From Deltaproteobacteria bacterium (GTDB lineage Bacteria > Myxococcota_C > UBA6777): a DNA stretch of 64,000 nucleotides. Each line of letters starts with the position of its first letter. Position 1 is the stretch's first letter. Of the stretch, positions 48,301 to 53,332 are shown piece by piece. Position numbers and translations under genes: made by a program. The notes beneath the pieces were generated by a model. The model saw nothing but the letters and a program-made list of their open reading frames with translations, ran no database searches and had not been told where the DNA came from. The stretch spans positions 62,001 through 126,000 of the forward strand of contig PCBK01000098.1 in assembly GCA_002731275.1 (NCBI GenBank), written 5' to 3'.

Positions 48301-49205
48301 GTCGGACAGGCATTTCCACAAGCGCTACAGTGAGCGCGGTCAAGTGTTGTGTCGACACATTTTCCGTTGCACAAGGTGAGACCGTTGCCACAGACGATCT
48401 TGCACTGCCCTTGTTCACACGTCTCACCAGCCTTGCAAGATGTTCCACAAGCCCCACAGTGATTGCTGTTCCGGCTTGTATCGATACACACGTTGTTGCA
48501 AAGGGAGAAGCCTGAGGGACAGCGAAGGACACACTTACCATCAATACATGTGTCGCCACCCTGGCAAGCGTTTCCACACGCGCCACAGTGTTGGTTGTCG
48601 CTCTTGAGCGAAACACACGTTCCACTACATCGGGTGGTCGTACTTGAACAGCTGTCCTGGCATTTGCTGTCTACACACACTTTGCCTTGTCCACAAGTCG
48701 TTCCACACGCGCCACAATTGTATGGGTCTGATTGTTGGTCAACACAGCTGCCATTGCATTCTTTGAGACCAAGCGCACAGGAGAAGACACACTGCTTTTT
48801 TTGACAGACCTGACCGGGTCCACATGCCTCATTACAGGCTTTACAGTGAAGTCTGTTGCCGTCAGGTGCGACACAAGCAGTCCCACAGATCGTGTAGGTT
48901 TCGGGGCAGAGCAATGTGCAACTACCTTTGACACAGGATTCACCGACTGGACATACTTTCCCGCAGCCACCGCAGTGTGTGCGGTCATTTTGAACATCTG
49001 TACATACACCATTGCAGATCTCTTGACCTGTTGGGCAGGGCTTCTTGCACTTCTCGTGTCGGAACGTTGCGCCGCCTCCACCGGAGATGGAGATGTCCTG
49101 GCAAGGGTCATCGTATGGTTGACCACATCCGACACTGACGCCAAAGAGCAAACACAACCCAAAAAGGGTGTAGATGAGTCGGAGAGTCACTTGATGTCGG
49201 CTCAT
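33312..49205 (-). CDS. Gene A: giant lipoprotein with ten seven-bladed propellers and Cys-rich Stig1-like modules
   Basis: A 5297-residue exported protein. The start at 49205 (AGGAG 9 bp upstream) gives a signal ending in the lipobox-like SVGC at residues 24-27. Eight Cys modules of 8 Cys each follow (CPTGQEICNGVC..HCGGCGKVC pattern, similar to Stig1). Then come an SBBP propeller P1 (about 400-833), one Cys module, P2 (875-1305), five modules, P3 (1520-1953), three modules, a WD40 propeller W1 (2085-2392), two modules, P4 (2477-2908), three modules, W2 (3030-3347), one module, W3 (3407-3722), four modules, P5 (3895-4330), one module, P6 (4378-4810), one module and P7 (4857-end). Each propeller counts to exactly seven blades. 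No enzyme motif or C-terminal sorting signal was seen. It probably sits on the outer membrane surface as an adhesin-like scaffold, but the function is unknown. It lies 52 bp below gene B. Confidence 0.9.
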   Translation of the reverse strand: MSRHQVTLRLIYTLFGLCLLFGVSVGCGQPYDDPCQDISISGGGGATFRHEKCKKPCPTGQEICNGVCTDVQNDRTHCGGCGKVCPVGESCVKGSCTLLCPETYTICGTACVAPDGNRLHCKACNEACGPGQVCQKKQCVFSCALGLKECNGSCVDQQSDPYNCGACGTTCGQGKVCVDSKCQDSCSSTTTRCSGTCVSLKSDNQHCGACGNACQGGDTCIDGKCVLRCPSGFSLCNNVCIDTSRNSNHCGACGTSCKAGETCEQGQCKIVCGNGLTLCNGKCVDTTLDRAHCSACGNACPTGEVCSQSQCGVLCGGGTTLCGAQCVDTSIDTRHCGGCGKACPSQEICRNGTCALACPVGQVICNGKCVNKRSDRDNCGACGIGCQQNESCVGGVCRQCIGCPLWVKGMTGQNPNSNNDLTVGANGNIYSTGHFSGDLTLGAYNLRSVGAQDIFVTKQDPNGNFLWAKHAGGAGTNESHALTIGPQDKIYVTGAIQGIAGFDTLQATSKGGSDIYVGRLDANGNWKWVKSFGGTGHEIGRAIKADTKDNVYVSGEFSSPVTMGSTTLTPQGGADIILTRIDDKGAVTWSKSFGGTGRDAGKSIDVDSKENPILAGTFSGDMTVNQSKLTSKGGEDVFLIKMNDQGSILCSTQAGGANQDDVTDLSTDPQDNIYITGTFSGKATFGAITLTAEGGTDVFIAKLSPTCQWLWAKRFGGQKDDTSGKVVVDSKGDVITTGTYQGSAGFGTTRLNATGGPNDKDAFVVKMGSNGNVSQATNIGSNKNDQGKGVTVDPAGNVIVVGNAGGPTNFGGTPFSPSGSGNTYVAKYGGVPCNNNQTKCNGQCVDTQEDDDNCGACGNLCNSNQFCLNATCIQRPNCPQWANSTGGTSSEQNWRIHIDKQDNVLTTGFFFGTSSFGTDITSSIDGTDIFVAKKNKSGNHLWVATGGGTSFDGARGVSTAPDGSVYITGYFGGTANLGSTTLSSAGNSDVFIAKLSSGGQWQWAIKAGGSENDYGGCVTVDVQGNAYVTGYFRDTASFGTTTLTSKGGADIFVTKVDKNGNYVWAKQIGGSDDDYGGCIALDAQSNLYLTGNYSGTVNFPAKPQNVNLTSKGRGDIFIAKMDSNGNGLWALSAGGSDFDEGKDITVDGKDVYVIGYFQQSSTFGTTPLTSQGGTDIFVSKLSDQGQWVWTRAAGGTNNDQGWGIKSDGKGRLYLTGEFQGNATFGTLSLASVGNSDVFLVQMTPSTGNFVRIEKAGGTDADVGRSISIDSVGDVYVAGYFQSPQLNFTGGLNLKSSGKHDNFAFKCASFICPTPFQTCGGQCIDPRSSSAHCGGCNKACKTNERCVSSACTACTTPGEIGCGASCIDPKTNRDHCGGCNKKCSANAICSNSLCVDCSTNRTVCNNQCVDILTNTQHCGACGNTCQTGEICDAGTCKPPCVLGQKFCGSKCEEILTDNNNCGACGNVCRSNETCKNGKCEGCLPTELVCGGKCVDPQNDFRHCSTCNNACQSGQVCRLGSCYTQGSVTQTNTNGSGLNDEFGRDIAIDNKNNVYIVGHFKGSLTLGTTTITSKGGNDIFVAKRDQNGNYLWLRSAGDKNNELAVAITIDEKDNVYITGTKEGPLKFGSIPLNGTLPGSAFVAKLDSNGNWLWAKETSSMTTGNHRGTGIYYKNGIVYVTAQFRTEIAFGSFNDVPAGGEDVIVLTMSENGQWYGGVSLGGTRDDEVHDIVVDSKDNVYISGVFEGSIGDRGNKTVTAKGGTNDKDIYIAKISPNGLVVWLNRYGGSNSENYSKLAIDKNDNLYLTAAFSGTTEIGTFTHTSKGDADFFVARLDTNGAVQWSHAGGGALGEIPFGLATNSLGQVAVTGTFQDPFSFQNLTFSFRAGLDIFVILLDEKGQPLWSIAGNGLNDLQCAGLSFDRNDNIYLTGGMRGTATFGTKTLTASSSYDYFLLQFATPACRSSAKMCSGYCADLLTDSNHCGACGNVCNPRQYCQQGVCFSCASNQLNCNGKCIDVSNDPKNCGACGAQCNAGEFCDPNGGTPVCKSCPTGQELCNGRCIDTQKDANNCGGCGLPCKGTCSGGICQCTVGRATLATFPIITQDTYNYAFDARGNILYSVGSAGDLQVWNANQLPPTRMMSAQSSATGSTESVAYSEKHQQVFVASWNGIDVWDAAIIPPVKQFSLTDHNDRVIDLAIHGTKMASASWDKSIIIWDLSVISTLKLHTLTGHTAEVETVAFNPTGTILASGSRDKTVKLWDMKQSPPTLLHTLTGFTNEVRRVLFNRDGTLLATTDKEKIKLWDMTQSPPTLKHTLSGHTKEVMSLAFHPSNDLLASGDYAGQIKLWDLQKSPPQNIATLSVQGLSLVHALLYNKDGTHLYAGGGGVDHMRVWGCCDSGATLCSGQCKDLQSDPDTCGNCSTSCVAKQICTNGTCTGCPTATPISCYGKCVDTQADFNHCGACGSACQHGEICKLGKCEQQGNATNTSSSSGLVAENLRNATLDSKGNAILAGRFNGGFLAAPHTIGATGSSDIFVYKRDPQGKVLWSYSVGSGLDTFLYGLAVDKNDNIYITGTVSAQLTFGTTTLTPSSSSMTYVTKLDSNGNVIWATQSKGDPSKIEGKRLAVDASGNVYFIGFLNGTETFGTTTLSSSGAGSYVIAKLDSSGNWVWAKVQHDVEINDVAVDSAGNVYVVGAFTGTLKIGQNTYTSLGNFDAIIVKLDSTGKAQWVETGGGAGEDKINAIAIDKNDNIYLGGHFQSQASFNTINVAAVAGLDFFVAQMDTSGGWKWLTTPVGGNTADESVQDVSTDVNGNIYIIGNMTGDVSIFQPHTAVNGAENVFAAQVSPTGAFTWSRTGSHATSPIKDRFIGADGSGNIYLFGNYQGTATFGTQTFTAAGQVDHYVVSYSQPNCPNGQQSCAGVCTDTTNNRQHCGICGTTCANNETCINGGCVSCLSSEALCNGTCTDILSNNTHCGACGNACPSNQTCVQGVCQSCPTGQQLCSSACYILASSQQHCGACNNTCPQGSSCASGDCQCASGFGGSTALSGHSNTVNVLAVSRDNMWLLSASEDKTFRIWDISQTPPVAVGPAGATTDEPLSIAVSANKKYVFVGRKDGYVSVFDTSANNTEIKNFQVANQEPLTFVAFIKNDEQLLVGTSNENYYLFDVKKPQTPQAIGSYNRSHTDSTTAFALRPDRKFFATASLDKTVIIWDLSTNFQLKIAHRITNHTADVVGVAFSDDGSKIASVGEDKKAKVFTYNGTNAPTLTHDITLPLNPTAVTFRPGGKRILVTYDTHAEEWDISTATATKKRTIGVTSQGTIAAALYHPNQDVVWTGHNSKGQIMKWSCCTLSQTTCATSPGLCIDLQSSTSHCGACGTACKTGQLCTQGVCQCPSGTVLSGNKCSPIPDLCLDSSLLISILGRVSDIDFSSDDKVFVLAEYGDGGTQKGRLSAWDATKTPPVLIRSYDLNENNTPSTNPTITEFIPNTTKVLYCNPYEGLRIWDTQTGLTQQVNANNCADIDITKDGKYAAIARGRNGIDIIDLTQTPPTIAYGIPYSRLTEHKSVAFSPDGKMLASSERKATGTENVHIWSFTSTGSQLLYSLTAAAQTDVTGLAFSPDNLKLAAITNLSVTVWTLNASPPTATPAVKSNLNSTSGGTAYKSDVIFSPDGASIIIPGVEQWNVDVQAPYNKVLKHGAGSTVGRFAINSDGSKLLIGGDKKLALMTCCQSGQLACIAGSTCVDVSSNASTCGTCGTTCNTALGWNCVNGTCQCQNKCPTSCQSGETRCGTGCCKSGFSCVRGQCQCPIGTAFCSSVGQCLDIVNDDSNCGGCGNACTNPAFCSAGKCITCSTTETQCSVGNNARICTDLQTDKDHCGTCGFTCPHGDTCVDGACQYTTLEKIQVANSTAQLGTHIAVDSQGNLILIVGYSQTWTLTTPQRNAIISAKGQEDIALVKLDGSGGLIWAKSISGTGDDAANGLHVDAQDNIYVLQTNAGGNITVGTTNYNNTHKQILTKFNSLGNAVWSKAATATTISTHNGLHVDEAGNSYWAGYASGTYTIAGKSVTAASGAHETFVAKLDPTGKVLWLSNTTNHANKQARTRAVTVTTNGDVFVTGYFIGLGTYNFGTKLASVGINNPQKLFVAKIDSSGAWQWVRSTSGTGTYTAIPNSIVADTAGFIHLSGYVSDGLVRFGSSGITSSAGAKQVFVAQMDSTGSWLSALDLGRIYTGQDNLLLHVDTQGNRFVLLSLNSNSITVQGKTYSTNGAIDTLVVKINQQSSIEWVQQTKGSGTEHPLGMALSRNALYVTGRANGSISLYGPPQAPTLTLDDDYFIWKLPTTCPNAGKFCGTNGCKDVQNDKNNCGDCGNTCSSTQSCFTSSCVAPITHAQDITNNQTATHIAVDPSGHVYTLGYYTNAFSVVTQQGTINFSTYGGTDLFVFKYDRSNNIVHAFSPSGTATDQPRGLGVDKRGNLYILQENLGGTVNLPGKTYTPSDKIIISKYDPNGGYLWSQAINGTNVSSGGLHVDEEGNVFVNAAASGAFSVASSSRTTAAGAWEVFVAKFDTSGNLQWVSQSSNHANRLAGSFAITTDASGNVYTTGELITAGSYTFGTHTIGHTNGKDVFVAKLNASGQWQWARATSNTSNAIVQPYSIKVDSSGKIHLAGYFRIGSFQAGTLTVNKSTGTDDLFLLTLDKAGSWKTAKRLGKDIANPTFVRMDIDPSGNRYISTVGGNSPKTEINGIPLTPTGNNNAIVIKVDTSDNVEWVARSKGTSAEQALNILYKNQALYLVGQFFGVGNFGGTSFRSNAYDMFIWQIPLSCPSKQFYCAATGCADLSSDKNNCGSCGTACGATQYCGAGTCTTPIINNVNAADTQIGEHIAVDKQGNVYVLGNYYNTLTLTTTGGPVTLSAGGGADLALLKLNASGDVVWARSLSGTNHDHPRGLMVDGVGNIYTLQYNDNGNVTLASTPFNSNHKLIVAKFDTLGNPTWAKSTVGGTFYTDKNALHVDTQGNVYFTGYAGGTFNVAGSPAITTASNALETFVTKLNTNGVHQWTARSSNHATLQARGHALTTDSGGNVYVLGYLNNTGTYTFGTVSATVTTNGRPMFVGKLNSTGTWQWVRLSSDTANVIVYPFKIAIDSNNVMHTTGYATGDFSVGTYAINKKTLNNRIFLASIDSTGKWLSGINVGDVNSLVGTNLNRVSMAVSPNGDRYINTTVQNAKPVTLGTTPYTSADIDVFVIKVNASGSIEYVRNSSGTGQEVVNNITFANGNVFITGSLNGAGTLGGTNLTSNGSDVLVWQLAP
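33315..37680 (-). repeat. Three tandem Cys-module plus propeller units at the C-terminus of gene A
   Basis: Units of about 1.45 kb, with Cys modules starting near 37680, 36210 and 34770, share blade order and wording. Examples are the first-blade GTHIAVD / ATHIAVD / GEHIAVD and the last-blade WVQQTKGSGTE / WVARSKGTSAE / YVRNSSGTGQE. They are more like each other than like propellers P1-P4, pointing to later tandem duplication. Confidence 0.75.
48005..49090 (-). repeat. Eight tandem Cys-rich (Stig1-like) modules of gene A
   Basis: Eight in-frame modules of about 43 residues, each with 8 Cys in the order CPxG..xC.G.C......HCG.CG..C..G..C..G.C. Cysteine parity suggests four disulfides per module. 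The same number of modules opens gene B. Confidence 0.85.
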
Positions 49206-49257
49206 TTGGGTGTCTCCTGTGTGCTGTGTATATCGCATCGTCTGTGTATCCATCGAT

Positions 49258-52200
49258 CTATTGGCATGTGCCGGTTGTACATGTTTTGTTTTGTGTGCAT
49301 TTGTTGTTGCAGGTACCACAGTGTTCATCGCTTGTGTTGGGATCGACACATCGACCCCCACAATCCTTGAAGGGGGCTGCACAAGGGAGCGTGGTGTATT
49401 TGCTGACAAAGATGTCGCTATTTCCTCGTGCACTTCGTCGGAATAGTCCAAAGTTTGCGGGAGTCGAGAAGAAGTTTCCGGAGATCAAAAAGTGTCCATT
49501 CTGATCGATCGAGAGCGCTGAACCTTCATCAATGGAAGCACCACCTGCCTGGAGTGCTCGCAAAAAACGACCTTTTGTGTTGACGTGTAGCAAGAAGATA
49601 TCGCTGCCACCTTTACTGAGCAAGGGCAGCGTCTCAAACGTCGCATTCCCCCGGAACTCTCCCGTGATATAGATGTCACCGTGTGGACCAAGTTGAAGAT
49701 CGTATGCTGCGTCGAACAACACACCTCCTCCACCTGACACCCACTCCCACTGGCCGTTTACGCTCACCTTGGCGACAAATACATCTGCGCTGCCTTTGGA
49801 TTTGATCGTCTTCGTACCAAATGCCGCCTCGCCGTGAAAGTAACCTGTCAGGTAGATGGCTCCTGTGTTGTCGAGTGCAAAGCCCCGTCCGTAGTCAAAT
49901 CCATCGCCTCCTGCAGAGAGAGACCACTTAAATGTCCCGCTCTTGTCGAGTTTTGTGATGAAGATGTCGCCTTCTTTTTTGGCGCTGTGATTTTTGGAGC
50001 CAAATGTCGCCGTCCCCGCGTAGTATCCGGAAACAAAGATGTTTGATTGTGTATCCAGTCGGATTTTCCAACTCGCGATCGACTCTGTTCCTTCGATCAC
50101 AGCGGTCGATTTCCACGCACCTTGTTTGTCCAACAAGGTGATAAACGAGTCGTGGTTGCCTTTCGATTTGTAAGTCGTTGTGCCGAAGCTTGCGGTCCCA
50201 TAAAAGTATCCTGTCAACGCGACGAAGCTGTTGTTGACGTCGAGACTCGTCGTAAAGTCTGCGGCGGCGCCACCTGCGGACTTCACCCATTTAAATTTTC
50301 CATCTGCGTCAAGCGCCGCGACAAATACGTCCACGCCACCCTTGGAGGTCTGTGTGTTGTTTCCAAAGCGCGCTGTTGCGCTGTAATAGCCGGCGATAAA
50401 CAGGTTATCTTGTGCATCAAGTGCCAGCGTTTGGCCCACATCCTGTGCTGTCCCCCCAGCTTTTGTCGCCCAGATGAGCGCACCATCCTTGTCCAACTTG
50501 AGCACAAAGATGTCCGATGCCCCCGACGCATGAAGGACTGTATTGTCGACCTGAAGGGATTTTTCAAATTGACCGATGATATAGATGTTGCCTTTGGAGT
50601 CGACTGTGCTCTGCCAGATCTTTTCATTCGCGAGTCCACCGAGCGCCTTGACCCACGAGGGGCAATTAGAACACACCGAACATTGGCCAATTGCGCAGAT
50701 TTGACCACCTGTGCAGGTTGTATTACATGCACCACAATGTGTTTTGTTTTCTTGTACGTCGACGCATCCGTTGCCACAATTGCGTTGGTCATCAGGGCAG
50801 GGGAGAGAGCGGTATTTTGTCAAAAATGTGTCGCTGCGACCGCCAAACGTGAAGGTCGTTTTTCCAAAGAGAGCCGCGTCGTAAAGCAGACCCTGAAAGA
50901 TGATGGCACCTTTTGTGTCGATGTGGATCTGGCTGCTGCTTTCCTTCGCCTGGGAACCAAAGCGGACCGTTGTCTTGGGGAATCCCTGTGGATTGATCTC
51001 CATCATGAACAGATCTTGGTCGCTCTCTCCTCCAAGCGCTTTGCGGATCGTTGTGCCAAATTGCGCGGAGCCCTGAAAGGAACCTGACGCGTACAGTTGA
51101 TCGTTTGGGGAGAGAGAGAGGCGTTCTATCGTGTCGATCCCTGCGCCTCCCATGCTTTGCAACCACAAGAGGGCACCTGTTGAGGTCCACTTGCCCACAA
51201 AAGCATCTCGTGCACCAAGCGATGTGAGCGAACTGTTCGAAGAGGAGGCCAGATCTTGAAATTCACCGGCCATGTACACGTTGTCTTTACTGTCTACGAC
51301 AACGCTGCGCCCTTTATCCGAGAGTTTGCCGCCAATTGTTTGTAGCCAAACGTATGTTCCTGTGTTGTCGAATTTGGCGAGAAAGGCGTCTGTCATACCT
51401 TTGGAGCCAAAGGAGGCGTTGTTGACCTTTATGAGACCCAAAAACTGCCCGCTCACGTAGATATTTCCTTGTGAATCCAGCGCGATCTGTGTCACGCGTT
51501 CATCAAGTGTGCCGCCAAAGGATGTTGCCCACCGCCACTGTCCTTTGCTGTCGAGACTCGCGAGGAAGATGTCTGCGTCACCTGTCGCTGTGAGCGTTGT
51601 TTGTCCCAATGTCATGGAACCTCGGAACGTGCCAGCGACGTAAAGATTATCCTGCGCGTCGATTGCGATGCTTATCCCTGTGTCATTGTCTTTTCCGCCA
51701 AAGGCTTTGGCCCATTGCCAGACACCATTTTTGTCGATCTTTGTGATGACGACGTCACTTCCACCTTTTACAGTGAGAGAAGTCTGTCCAAATGTCCCCG
51801 TCCCTTCAAACGAGCCGATAGCATACACATTATATGCTGTATCCGTCGTGACATCGTTGGCCTCTGTGAAACCTACACTGCTGGCGCTTTGTGCCCACAA
51901 GATGTTCCCATTTGTGTCGAATTTGCTGATGTACAGGTCCTGTGTTCCCTTGGCTCGGAGGACGCGGAGACCGAGTTGACTGTTTCCCCTAAATGTCCCT
52001 ACGCTGTAGATGTTACCTGTATCATCTGAGTGTATTGCGCGGCCTTCTTCGAAGGATTGGCCTGTGAATGAAGCGAGCCAGAGTGGACAGTTTAGGCACG
52101 CCACACACGTTCCAGCGCTACATGTCTGTTGATCATTGCACGTCGTACCACATGCTCCACAATCGTAACGTGAAGTGTTGATATTGACGCAAAGCCCCTT

Positions 52201-53307
52201 GCATGTCAGATAACCTGATGGACAGGAGGGTTGACAGGTCCCTTGGATACAGACCTCTTCGTTTTGGCATGTGATGTTACAGTCACCACAGTGTCTTGGG
52301 TCTCTGCTTGTATTGGCACAGATCGCGTCACATTTTTTGGTACCGCTTCCACAAAAGACATTACAACTTCCACCCGAACAGACTGTCCCATTGGAGCAGG
52401 CTTTGTCACAAGCACCACAATGTTTGGGGTTGAGCTGTGGGTCGACACAAGCGCCACTACATTCTAGATAGCCAAGTGGACACTTGAGCTTACATTGTCC
52501 GTTTTGACAGGACTCGTTGGTGGCGCAGGCTTTGTTACAAGCACCACAGTGTTTGTTGTTGCGTTGTGCGTCGACACAACTCGTGCCACACCGTGTCAAT
52601 CCACTGGTACATTCGAGTGTGCAGACCCCTTTGACGCACTGCTCTCCACTCTTGCACACATTGCCACAAGCACCACAATTGGAGGCGTCTTTTGAGATAT
52701 CGGTGCAGCTCTGTGCACAGGCTGTGAAGGGGGTGAGGCAATTGAGCGCGCAGAGGCCTTTTTGGCAGGTGTAGTTGTTCTGGCATGTTTTTCCGCACAC
52801 ACCGCAGTGTTGTGCGTTTGTGTTGAGGTCTACACATTGGCTTCCGCAGACACTTTGTCCAGAGGGACATGACGCGAAGCACCGACCTTCTCGGCATATG
52901 TATCCCTTGACACATTCATTTCCGCAACGACCACAATGTTCGCGGGCTGTTTTGATGTCGACACACTGTCCGTCACAGGAGACAAAGTCGGGTAAACAGG
53001 TGTTTTTGCATTCACCATAAAGGCAGGTCTCATTGGACTTACAGGCGACATCACAAGCGCCGCAGTGTTTGGGGTTGGATTGTGGATCGACACATTCGCT
53101 CTGACAGGAGAGTTGGCCTGTCGGACAAAAAGGGCGACAACGTCCTTTCTCTGCGCAGGGACCTTGATCGGTACATCCCCCAAAGAGGTGGAGTGTTCCA
53201 AAGAGAAGCGCGATGACACATACACGTGCCCCATCGTAGACGAGACGGCGAGCGCGTGTCTCTACGTTTGTGAGGTGGATGGTATGGGCAGGTAGTGCGT
53301 TCTTCAC
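49258..53307 (-). CDS. Gene B: exported Cys-rich protein with two SBBP propellers
   Basis: A 1349-residue protein. No ATG exists near the expected N-terminus. The GTG at 53307 has GGAG 7 bp upstream and gives a signal sequence whose hydrophobic core (VCVIALLFGTLHLFGG) ends at Cys45, a lipobox-like site. Eight Stig1-like Cys modules (about 55-400) precede an SBBP propeller of seven blades (406-836), one Cys module (840-886), a second seven-bladed propeller (886-1306) and a final Cys module at the very C-terminus. Blade phrases such as IYITGEFRG and FVAKVSVNGQWEW are typical SBBP repeats. This order matches the first 1350 or so residues of gene A, so the two are paralogues. It starts 25 bp after gene C and ends 52 bp before gene A. 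Function unknown; a surface-binding role is inference. Confidence 0.87.
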   Translation of the reverse strand: MKNALPAHTIHLTNVETRARRLVYDGARVCVIALLFGTLHLFGGCTDQGPCAEKGRCRPFCPTGQLSCQSECVDPQSNPKHCGACDVACKSNETCLYGECKNTCLPDFVSCDGQCVDIKTAREHCGRCGNECVKGYICREGRCFASCPSGQSVCGSQCVDLNTNAQHCGVCGKTCQNNYTCQKGLCALNCLTPFTACAQSCTDISKDASNCGACGNVCKSGEQCVKGVCTLECTSGLTRCGTSCVDAQRNNKHCGACNKACATNESCQNGQCKLKCPLGYLECSGACVDPQLNPKHCGACDKACSNGTVCSGGSCNVFCGSGTKKCDAICANTSRDPRHCGDCNITCQNEEVCIQGTCQPSCPSGYLTCKGLCVNINTSRYDCGACGTTCNDQQTCSAGTCVACLNCPLWLASFTGQSFEEGRAIHSDDTGNIYSVGTFRGNSQLGLRVLRAKGTQDLYISKFDTNGNILWAQSASSVGFTEANDVTTDTAYNVYAIGSFEGTGTFGQTSLTVKGGSDVVITKIDKNGVWQWAKAFGGKDNDTGISIAIDAQDNLYVAGTFRGSMTLGQTTLTATGDADIFLASLDSKGQWRWATSFGGTLDERVTQIALDSQGNIYVSGQFLGLIKVNNASFGSKGMTDAFLAKFDNTGTYVWLQTIGGKLSDKGRSVVVDSKDNVYMAGEFQDLASSSNSSLTSLGARDAFVGKWTSTGALLWLQSMGGAGIDTIERLSLSPNDQLYASGSFQGSAQFGTTIRKALGGESDQDLFMMEINPQGFPKTTVRFGSQAKESSSQIHIDTKGAIIFQGLLYDAALFGKTTFTFGGRSDTFLTKYRSLPCPDDQRNCGNGCVDVQENKTHCGACNTTCTGGQICAIGQCSVCSNCPSWVKALGGLANEKIWQSTVDSKGNIYIIGQFEKSLQVDNTVLHASGASDIFVLKLDKDGALIWATKAGGTAQDVGQTLALDAQDNLFIAGYYSATARFGNNTQTSKGGVDVFVAALDADGKFKWVKSAGGAAADFTTSLDVNNSFVALTGYFYGTASFGTTTYKSKGNHDSFITLLDKQGAWKSTAVIEGTESIASWKIRLDTQSNIFVSGYYAGTATFGSKNHSAKKEGDIFITKLDKSGTFKWSLSAGGDGFDYGRGFALDNTGAIYLTGYFHGEAAFGTKTIKSKGSADVFVAKVSVNGQWEWVSGGGGVLFDAAYDLQLGPHGDIYITGEFRGNATFETLPLLSKGGSDIFLLHVNTKGRFLRALQAGGASIDEGSALSIDQNGHFLISGNFFSTPANFGLFRRSARGNSDIFVSKYTTLPCAAPFKDCGGRCVDPNTSDEHCGTCNNKCTQNKTCTTGTCQ

Positions 53308-53332
53308 AGGTTTACTCCACAAGAGTCGTTGT

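Noticed and set aside
49206-49451. An upstream extension of gene A's frame
   Set aside because: It overlaps the 3' end of gene B, lacks a ribosome-binding site, and the ATG at 49205 gives an export signal and a good Shine-Dalgarno sequence.
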